From Spartobacteria bacterium (GTDB taxonomy: Bacteria; Verrucomicrobiota; Verrucomicrobiia; Chthoniobacterales; UBA10450), in NCBI GenBank assembly GCA_021324035.1, contig JAJPJU010000259.1, forward strand, positions 1 to 6,511: DNA of 6,511 nucleotides. The letters run 5' to 3'. This document shows, in pieces, positions 1-5,427 of the stretch. Positions within the stretch are counted from its first letter, which is position 1; the number at the start of each line of letters is the position of its first letter. The notes beneath the pieces were generated by a model. The model was not told the origin of the DNA. It saw nothing but the letters and a program-made list of their open reading frames with translations, and made no database searches. Both the position numbers and the translations under genes were made by a program.

Positions 1-1020
1 ATTTTCGCGCTTCGCAGATTAATATTTCCTTCTCGCGCTGCTCGTTTTGTCCGGAACAACGCCTCCCGATTTGATGTGATCGATTGTTTGCTCGGAACAC
101 TTCCGTTTAGCAAGAAGCGTCTCGGCTTCGATGGCTTGGTCGTTGGACGCTCGATTGGTTTGAATCGCCCTTACCAGAATTTTATTCGCTTCAGCAAGAA
201 GCGCTGGCCGGACCAGCCTCACGGTAAGCGCATGGGCGGAATGTTTTATGATTTCGTCGCAAACCGCATCAATCGGCGTGCGGAGCGAGCGCTCGTCACC
301 AGCGACCTGGTCAACCTTTTGAATGAAGATGAGAAACCATTCGTTCCGCACGATCGGGTGATTGTTGAACCCAACGGCTTGACCGAAGTAGAGCGCGCAG
401 CGTTACACGGCGCGAGTCAATCGGCCGCTCGCAGACTTGCCCAAAAGGAAATTTGTTTCGTTGGAATGTGGGGATTGCGAAAGGGCTCCCGGGACTGGCC
501 CGAAATAATCCGGCACATCCGGTCAAAGAGCCCGGATACCCGGTTTCGTTTTCTGGGAACGATGGTCGATCAGGCAACTGTATTGGCGGACCTCGGAATT
601 TCCGATGGAGTCCGTGTTGTTGAAACATTCGATCGAAAAGAGCTGCCTGAGCTGCTCGGTCCCTGCGCGGTTGGACTATTTCCAAGTTACATCGAAGGAT
701 TCGGTCTTGCGGTAATCGAACAACTCGCCGGCGGAATCCCGGTGATCGCGTACGATGTTCCCGGGCCGCGCCAGATTTTCAGTTCGACGGCTTCAAAATT
801 TTTAGTTCCGGCGGGAAACGCGGCTGCAATGGCCGAGCGGGCAGTGGAAATTCTGCGGATGACCGAAAGCGAGTATGCATCCCTGAGCGAAACATCGCGT
901 CAAATCGCTGATCGCTTTCGTTGGGAACAAATCGCTGCTGACACCATTGAGGAGTACGCGACGGCGCTTACGCGCCTCAGGGGCGCCGGCCAGCACGAAA
1001 CCGGCGTCGTTTCCGCTTGA
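1..1020 (+). CDS. GT4-family glycosyltransferase, 5' end outside the window
   Basis: This is a retaining GT-B glycosyltransferase of the GT4 type, expected to transfer a sugar from a nucleotide-sugar donor to a growing glycan at the cytoplasmic side of the membrane. The frame is open from base 1, so the gene begins upstream; a GTG at 76 is the first internal start codon but lies inside conserved-looking sequence and is not the true start. Counting from base 1, 339 residues are visible. The C-terminal donor domain begins with FVGMWGLRKGS (residues 153-163, the usual place of the GRL..KG phosphate-binding loop) and carries a perfect E-x7-E motif, EGFGLAVIE, with E232 and E240, followed by GGIPVIAYDVPGPRQI. 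Family assignment is firm. Donor and acceptor sugars cannot be read from the sequence. The stop overlaps the next start by 4 nt (TTGA), which indicates translational coupling. Confidence 0.93.
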   Translation: MFALRRLIFPSRAARFVRNNASRFDVIDCLLGTLPFSKKRLGFDGLVVGRSIGLNRPYQNFIRFSKKRWPDQPHGKRMGGMFYDFVANRINRRAERALVTSDLVNLLNEDEKPFVPHDRVIVEPNGLTEVERAALHGASQSAARRLAQKEICFVGMWGLRKGSRDWPEIIRHIRSKSPDTRFRFLGTMVDQATVLADLGISDGVRVVETFDRKELPELLGPCAVGLFPSYIEGFGLAVIEQLAGGIPVIAYDVPGPRQIFSSTASKFLVPAGNAAAMAERAVEILRMTESEYASLSETSRQIADRFRWEQIAADTIEEYATALTRLRGAGQHETGVVSA

Positions 1021-2099
1021 ATACGATTCTTCAAATCGTCCCCAACGTCCCGGGAGGTCTCGATGGCGTCGGCGATTATGCTTTAACAGTTGCTGCGAAG
1101 CTTCGAAGCGAAACCGGATTCACGACCGTATTCGCGACTCCAGGCATTTCTTCGGCAACGGATGTTCATGGATTTCAAGTCTTGCCCCTGAATCAATTGG
1201 CCGGCGCAGAGTTCGATCACGTGATTTTGCAGTATGTGAACTACGGATATCAAAAACGAGGGGTTCCGCTCGGATTACTGTCCGTCTTGCATGAATTGCG
1301 GAGGCAACATCGGGGCAAACTCCTTACAGTTTTTCACGAACTGTATGGATCCGGCCCATTCTGGGGCAGCGCGTTTTGGCTGCAACCATTTCAAATTCAT
1401 CTGGCGAAGTCCATCGCCCGGCTGTCTGACGAATGCATTGTCAGTAACGAGAATTTTTCGGCCGATTTACAACGCCGTGTGCCAACGGCGAAGATTCGTG
1501 TTCATCCCACTCCATCCGGTTTGGAGGAACCGCCTTTAACGAATGAGCAAATCGCCAGGCGTGATCCGCATCAATGGGTCATTGTCGGAGGGACAGTCCT
1601 TGCTGAGCGGTCGCTTCGATCGTTCGCTCGCGCGTTTCAATCGATTCCGGAATCGATTATACCTCACGCTTTGCTTGTTCTGGGTGGAAATGAGAATTCC
1701 GCAACCCGCTCTCTGTTGAACAGTTTCAAAATCAAATCCGACTACCGGCCGCAGGTGTCGTCGACGGACGCATCGGAGATTCTTCGGACCTGTTCCTGCA
1801 TGTGGATCGATTATTTTCACCGCCCTGACATGGAGACTTGCGTCGCCTTGAAATCGAGCGCCTTCGCGGCTGCTTGTGCGCACGCAGTCATTCCGGTTTT
1901 TCCTCATCGTGGCTCTCCAATTTCAGTGGAAGGCGATCGATTGCCTGGCCCGTTCTTTGTTGACCCAAATGACAATAATGTTCCGACCGCTGAAGATCGC
2001 CCGAAAATCGCGGCGAATATTTACGAGTGGTATCAGCGCCATTCCTCATCCGATCGACTGGTTCGCGCAATTGCGAGTGCGCTCGGCCTTCTGCAATGA
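1017..2099 (+). CDS. Divergent GT-B glycosyltransferase-like protein, TTG start
   Basis: This 360-residue protein has the outline of a GT-B glycosyltransferase. Its first strand, ILQIVPNVPGGLDGVGDYA (residues 4-22), has the glycine-rich loop typical of GT4 N-terminal domains. TVFHELYGSGPFW lies in the acceptor-side domain, and the second Rossmann half opens with HQWVIVGGTV and LLVLGGNE. The E-x7-E donor motif is not visible: where it should lie, the sequence reads METCVALKSS (residues 272-281) followed by AFAAACAHAVIPVF. The role as a sugar transferase in the same polysaccharide pathway is therefore inferred from fold and position. The TTG start is chosen because it overlaps the upstream stop as TTGA, no earlier start exists in frame, and the first beta strand follows at once. 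No Shine-Dalgarno sequence precedes it. The 3' end overlaps the methyltransferase gene by 4 nt (ATGA). Confidence 0.85.
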   Translation: MNTILQIVPNVPGGLDGVGDYALTVAAKLRSETGFTTVFATPGISSATDVHGFQVLPLNQLAGAEFDHVILQYVNYGYQKRGVPLGLLSVLHELRRQHRGKLLTVFHELYGSGPFWGSAFWLQPFQIHLAKSIARLSDECIVSNENFSADLQRRVPTAKIRVHPTPSGLEEPPLTNEQIARRDPHQWVIVGGTVLAERSLRSFARAFQSIPESIIPHALLVLGGNENSATRSLLNSFKIKSDYRPQVSSTDASEILRTCSCMWIDYFHRPDMETCVALKSSAFAAACAHAVIPVFPHRGSPISVEGDRLPGPFFVDPNDNNVPTAEDRPKIAANIYEWYQRHSSSDRLVRAIASALGLLQ

Positions 2100-2953
2100 A
2101 GCGTTTCCTGAAAACACATTTGAAACGTTTTGTCCCTTCTGGAGTGCGAAATTCAGTCAAACAACGAATGGCGGCAAAGTTTGTCGCGCCTGTGGCTTCG
2201 CAGATCAATATCGAACATGTGCCGGGCGCTTTGAGATGCGCAATCAACAGCGATATTTCATTCCTGGCGCCGTCCGATTGTGCCCACGAGCTCAATTATT
2301 TCGCGGAAACTGCTGAGGGCCGTTCGGAATTCGATGGGATCGCACGGGCGTCACAAAGTGGGGGCGTTCTCTTCGATATCGGCGCGCACTCCGGCCTGGT
2401 ATCGGCGCTATTTTGCGCGGCTAATCCGAAGAACAAAGTCGTTAGCTTCGAGCCATCGCCCTTGTCGTGCCGCAGGCTTATTGCGATTCGCGATCTCAAT
2501 CAATTCGGCGATCGAATGCGAATCGACCAATCCGGTATCGGGGAAAAGAGCGCGGTTGTGAAAATGGAATTCGATCCCGTGGGCGGCTACGTTCAAACCC
2601 AGCGCTTTGATCATTCGATGTGGGCTGCGCCGGAGCCGATCGATATAAAAATCGAAAGCATCCCCGATGCGGCCAATCGCCTGAATGTTGTACCGGAATT
2701 TCTAAAGATCGACATTGAAGGATATGAATTCGAAGCGATCAAAGGTTCTTTGGAGTTCATCGCCCGGCTCAAACCGGTGATCTTTCTCGAGGTCCATCTC
2801 AATTATCTCGAAGCAAGACAGCTCTCGGCGAAAACCCTGATCAAGATGCTTGTCGATGCCGGCTATGAATTTCATGCGTCCAGCGGCGCTAAATTGAGAC
2901 CGCCTGACGTTTACGACTCGCCGTTACCGATCGTTCGGATCATTGCGCGCTAA
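2096..2953 (+). CDS. FkbM-family SAM-dependent methyltransferase
   Basis: This 285-residue class I methyltransferase has FkbM hallmarks. The SAM-binding motif I is FDIGAHSG (residues 93-100), the acidic end of strand beta-2 is VSFEP (116-120, E119 expected to contact the ribose), and the characteristic KIDIEGYE lies at 204-211. The following VIFLEVHLNYL region is also typical. Members O-methylate diverse substrates, and in polysaccharide loci they are often thought to methylate sugar hydroxyls. A sugar substrate is inferred here from the flanking glycosyltransferases. The first 35 or so residues are basic (MKRFLKTHLKRFVPSG) with no signal peptide, so the protein should be cytosolic or membrane-associated. 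The ATG at 2096 is chosen over an in-frame start at 2027 because it gives the 4-nt ATGA overlap with the preceding gene. The stop shares its last base with the next ATG (TAATG). Confidence 0.93.
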   Translation: MKRFLKTHLKRFVPSGVRNSVKQRMAAKFVAPVASQINIEHVPGALRCAINSDISFLAPSDCAHELNYFAETAEGRSEFDGIARASQSGGVLFDIGAHSGLVSALFCAANPKNKVVSFEPSPLSCRRLIAIRDLNQFGDRMRIDQSGIGEKSAVVKMEFDPVGGYVQTQRFDHSMWAAPEPIDIKIESIPDAANRLNVVPEFLKIDIEGYEFEAIKGSLEFIARLKPVIFLEVHLNYLEARQLSAKTLIKMLVDAGYEFHASSGAKLRPPDVYDSPLPIVRIIAR

Positions 2954-3963
2954 TGAGAATTCTTTTCTCATCCTACCTTTTCGATCCAAGCGTCGGCGGA
3001 ATTGAGACTGTTTCGAAAATCCTCGCCGAGGAATTCGCCAAGGGCGGCCATGAAGTCCAGGTCATCACTCAGAGTCCGGGCGGACAGATTGCCGGCGCAA
3101 ACTATAAATTAATTCGACGTCCGTCTCTGTCGGAAATATTCCGCCTGCTGAAATGGTGCGATATTTTCTTTCAGAACAATATTAGCCTGCGCAGCTTGAT
3201 TCCGGCTTTGGCTTTGCGAAAGCCGACGGTCGTCGTGCATCAAACCTGGCTCCAAAATGTTCATGGCGGGATCGGATGGCAAAATCATCTAAAGCAGCTT
3301 CTCCTGCGGTTTGTCGTCAACGTCGCGATCAGTAAAGCGGTAGCCGATCGATTGAATGTCGATTCAATTGTGATCGGCAATCCGTATGATGAAACCGTTT
3401 TCCGTCTTATGCCCGGCGTCATTCGCGACAAGACGATCGTGTTTGTCGGACGACTGGTATCGGACAAAGGCGTCGATTTGCTTCTTCATGCCCTCGAAGT
3501 CCTGAAGCGCGACGGAATATTGGCGGACCTAACGATCGTCGGCAGCGGACCTGAGGAAATGAACCTGCGCAAGCTCGCTGCCGACCTTGGATTGAGTGAA
3601 CAGGTCGCCTTTTCCGGTCAAAAATCCGGCGCGCCTTTGGCCCAAATTTTAAATCAGCATCGGATTTTGGCGGTGCCATCGCGCTGGGCGGAGCCGTTTG
3701 GCGTAGTGGCGCTGGAAGGAATCGCGTGTGGTTGCGTGATCGTCGGATCACGTGACGGGGGACTGAAAGAGGCTATCGGCGGCTGCGGTGTGACGTTCGA
3801 AAATTGCAACGTGACCGAGCTGGCCGCGCAATTAAAGCGGATGATTAAAGATGCTGACGCTCGGACATTGCTCCTGCGAAACGCAGAAGAGCATTTGATG
3901 AAGTTTCAATCGAACAGAGTCGCCGCCGCGTATCTGGAGCTGATGGGAAAACGCGTCCCATGA
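2953..3963 (+). CDS. GT4-family glycosyltransferase
   Basis: This is a complete 336-residue GT4 glycosyltransferase. The N-terminal domain starts with MRILFSSYLFDPSVGGIETV, where the GGIE loop is the usual GT4 signature, followed by LAEEFAKGGHEVQVIT. The donor domain holds FVGRLVSDKG (residues 164-173), with R167 and K172 where the donor-phosphate contacts lie in GT4 enzymes. It also holds a perfect E-x7-E, EPFGVVALE, with E247 and E255, followed by GIACGCVIVGSRDGGLKEAI. It should act in the cytosol at the inner membrane on a lipid-linked acceptor; sugar specificity cannot be read. The start is fixed by the one-base overlap TAATG with the methyltransferase gene, and no Shine-Dalgarno sequence is seen. 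The stop lies in another ATGA, but the frame opened by that ATG closes after 22 codons. The gene therefore ends the coupled block, just before the intergenic palindromic element. Confidence 0.95.
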   Translation: MRILFSSYLFDPSVGGIETVSKILAEEFAKGGHEVQVITQSPGGQIAGANYKLIRRPSLSEIFRLLKWCDIFFQNNISLRSLIPALALRKPTVVVHQTWLQNVHGGIGWQNHLKQLLLRFVVNVAISKAVADRLNVDSIVIGNPYDETVFRLMPGVIRDKTIVFVGRLVSDKGVDLLLHALEVLKRDGILADLTIVGSGPEEMNLRKLAADLGLSEQVAFSGQKSGAPLAQILNQHRILAVPSRWAEPFGVVALEGIACGCVIVGSRDGGLKEAIGGCGVTFENCNVTELAAQLKRMIKDADARTLLLRNAEEHLMKFQSNRVAAAYLELMGKRVP

Positions 3964-4000
3964 GCGCGGGCGCGGGTTTAGCCACGGAAAGAATGTTTGA

Positions 4001-4028
4001 AGCGCCGCTAGGCGCGTTAGGTTTATAG
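4001..4028 (+). repeat. Left outer inverted repeat of the palindromic element
   Basis: This 28-bp segment matches the reverse complement of 4130-4157 at 22 of 28 positions. Conserved blocks are AGCGCCG, AGGCGCG and GTTTAT. It contains the hairpin GCGCC-GCTA-GGCGC at 4002-4015. Most differences fall in the hairpin loop and just after the stem, as expected if the stem is preserved. Confidence 0.65.
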
Positions 4029-4050
4029 CAAAATGGAATTTCTTGGTTCG

Positions 4051-4106
4051 AGCTCCGTAGGAGCGGCAGAAAATACCGCCCTTGTTCATGTCGCTCCTAC
4101 GGAGCT
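4051..4106. repeat. Perfect 15-bp inverted repeat forming the central hairpin
   Basis: AGCTCCGTAGGAGCG at 4051-4065 is exactly complementary to CGCTCCTACGGAGCT at 4092-4106. Pairing continues inwards by a G-T wobble and two more pairs, giving an 18-bp stem with a loop of about 20 nt. Each arm is itself a small hairpin (GCTCC-GTA-GGAGC on the left). The sequence after the right arm is AT-rich (GGGATTATTTTATC) but has no clean run of T. A classical Rho-independent terminator is therefore doubtful, though attenuation or mRNA protection after 3963 is possible. Confidence 0.85.
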
Positions 4107-4129
4107 GGGATTATTTTATCGGCGAATTT

Positions 4130-4157
4130 CAATAAACATGTCGCGCCTGTCGGCGCT
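4130..4157 (-). repeat. Right outer inverted repeat of the palindromic element
   Basis: This is the mirror copy of 4001-4028. It holds GCGCC-TGTC-GGCGC at 4143-4156, the same stem as the left copy with a different loop. It ends only 21 bp before the TTG at 4179 and 36 bp before the ATG at 4194, so the leader of the next gene consists largely of this element. Confidence 0.65.
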
Positions 4158-4193
4158 CGTTTCCGTTTCGATGCCACTTTGTCGACCGACATC

Positions 4194-5414
4194 ATGATTC
4201 TCCTCTCGCATCCAACCGGTAATGAATTCGTTCGAGAAGCTTTGGTAGCGTTCGATCAGGCCGGGCTGCTTGAGGAATTCTGGACGGCAATTAGTTGGAA
4301 TCCAAAGTCAGCGGTAAATCGAAAGCTGCCGAAATCGTTGCGCGATTTTTTGGGTCGTCGTTCGTTTCCCGAATCCGTTCGCTCGCGAACGCATACCCTG
4401 CCAGTTCGAGAAGCGCTTCGCTTGCTGGCTGGGGCTGCCGGTCTTTCGTCGCGTCACGAAACGGGCGCTCTCAGCATCGACGCGGTCTTTCGTGAGCTCG
4501 ACCAAAAAGTCGCGACGCGTTTGCGAAAAACTCAGAAGTTACGCGCCGTCTATGCTTACGAAGACGGTGCGCTCGAGAGTTTTCGCGCAGCGAAGGATCT
4601 GAACATTTCTCGATTGTATGACTTGCCGATTGGTTATTGGCGGGTTGGCCAACAGATTTTTGCAGAGGAAGCGGAGCGCGAACCTCAATGGGCGTCGACT
4701 TTAACCGGAACGCTGGACAGCCCGGAAAAACTCGCCCGCAAAGATGAGGAGCTGCGTTTGGCGTCGCGAGTGATTGTCGCGAGCACTTTTACAAAACAGA
4801 CGCTCGTCGATTCACCGTGCACGGCTAAAATCGACCTGGTCCCGTACGGGGCGCCGCCCCCGATTTCGGATGAAATCACGAGACCATCGAGCAAGCTCAA
4901 AGTGCTTTTCGCGGGGTCGCTGGGTCAGCGCAAAGGCTTGTCGTATTTGCTCGCTGCTGTCGAAAAACTTGGCCAGGCGGCGGAGTTGACGTTGCTCGGA
5001 AGAAAAGTCGCCACGGATTGCGCGCCACTCGAATCCGCGGTTCGAAAATATCGCTGGCTGCCGACACTCGCTCACGCCGATGTGTTGCGCGAAATGCAAT
5101 CGCATGACGTCCTCGTTCTACCATCGCTCTTCGAAGGCTTCGGTCTGGTGATTTTGGAGGCCATGTCGCAGGGAACGCCTGTCATTGCGACCGATCATAC
5201 TGCCGGCCCTGATGTTATCGAAAACGGACTCGACGGATTTATTGTTCCGATCCGGTCGGTGGACGCGATTGCGGATAAGTTGGATTTGCTCGCGCGGTCT
5301 CCAGAATCGCTGATGTCGATGAAACGGGCCGCCAAAGCCAAGGCGCGATCGCTGGCGTGGGAAGGTTACCGGCAACGTCTGGTCGAAGTGGCACGGGAAG
5401 TGATGGAGAGGTAA
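4194..5414 (+). CDS. GT4-family glycosyltransferase with unusual N-terminal half
   Basis: This is a retaining GT4 glycosyltransferase of 406 residues from the ATG at 4194. The C-terminal donor domain is canonical: FAGSLGQRKG (residues 239-248) is the phosphate-binding loop, and EGFGLVILE carries E314 and E322 of the E-x7-E motif, followed by MSQGTPVIATDHTAGPDVI. The N-terminal half differs from the GGIE-type GT4 proteins upstream: it opens with MILLSHPTGNEFVREAL and GLLEEFW, and later has AVYAYEDGAL and YDLPIGYW. A TTG at 4179 would add five residues. I prefer the ATG because the first beta strand begins there, but neither start has a Shine-Dalgarno sequence. The gene is separated from the coupled block by the palindromic element and followed after 13 nt by the membrane protein gene, with which it probably forms an operon. 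Sugar specificity is not readable. Confidence 0.93.
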   Translation: MILLSHPTGNEFVREALVAFDQAGLLEEFWTAISWNPKSAVNRKLPKSLRDFLGRRSFPESVRSRTHTLPVREALRLLAGAAGLSSRHETGALSIDAVFRELDQKVATRLRKTQKLRAVYAYEDGALESFRAAKDLNISRLYDLPIGYWRVGQQIFAEEAEREPQWASTLTGTLDSPEKLARKDEELRLASRVIVASTFTKQTLVDSPCTAKIDLVPYGAPPPISDEITRPSSKLKVLFAGSLGQRKGLSYLLAAVEKLGQAAELTLLGRKVATDCAPLESAVRKYRWLPTLAHADVLREMQSHDVLVLPSLFEGFGLVILEAMSQGTPVIATDHTAGPDVIENGLDGFIVPIRSVDAIADKLDLLARSPESLMSMKRAAKAKARSLAWEGYRQRLVEVAREVMER

Positions 5415-5416
5415 GG
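5405..5416 (+). promoter_or_regulatory. Shine-Dalgarno-like purine stretch for the membrane protein gene
   Basis: GGAGAGGTAAGG overlaps the stop codon at 5412-5414 and lies 11 nt before the ATG at 5428. It also lies close before an in-frame GTG at 5416 (GGAGAG with 5 nt spacing), which would add four residues (MRHP). It is the only convincing purine-rich ribosome-binding stretch before a start in this window, and it leaves the choice between the two starts open. Confidence 0.5.
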
Positions 5417-5427
5417 TGCGCCACCCA

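Larger units (their letters stand above)
4001..4157. repeat. Composite palindromic element, two inverted units of about 68 bp (REP/MITE-like)
   Basis: Two copies of one unit face each other: left 4001-4068 and right 4089-4157. Each unit read inwards begins with AGCGCCG-N2-AGGCGCG, continues with a GTTTAT block and an AT-rich spacer of about 22 nt, and ends with AGCTCCGTAGGAGCG. Inner arms match perfectly over 15 bp and outer ends match at 22 of 28 positions. Each unit also holds two small hairpins of its own (GCGCC-N4-GGCGC and GCTCC-N3-GGAGC). This layout resembles REP doublets or a small non-autonomous mobile element. No coding capacity and no convincing target duplication are visible (only GTTT at 3995-3998 and 4159-4162). 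Whether it is repeated elsewhere in the genome cannot be seen from one window. Confidence 0.72.

Noticed and set aside
106..203. 11-nt direct repeat AGCAAGAAGCG at 109-119 and 193-203
   Set aside because: Both copies encode FSKKR in the same reading frame; too short to separate from chance within coding sequence.
76..1020. GTG at 76 as the start of the first glycosyltransferase
   Set aside because: The frame is open to base 1 and the residues before it (ARFVRNNASRFD) read as continuous coding sequence, so the gene begins upstream of the window.
2027..2095. Upstream in-frame start for the methyltransferase
   Set aside because: It would overlap the preceding gene by 73 nt and add a poorly structured 23-residue stretch, while the ATG at 2096 gives the usual ATGA overlap.
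3964..3976. Tandem CGCGGG after the fourth gene
   Set aside because: Only two copies of a 6-mer; no further structure around them.
3832..4089. Minus-strand frame covering the gap and the end of the fourth gene
   Set aside because: Much of it is antisense to a clear GT4 gene and the rest runs through the palindromic repeat; no recognisable protein features.
4083..4120. Possible sigma70 promoter (TTGTTC with TATTTT)
   Set aside because: The spacing of about 23 nt is too long, and the boxes lie partly in the hairpin; not supportable from sequence alone.
4841..4860. Overlapping dyads CCCGTACGGG and GGGGC-GCC-GCCCC
   Set aside because: They lie inside the GT4 gene and encode the VPYGAPP segment, a conserved position in GT4 proteins; coding constraint and GC-rich chance explain them.
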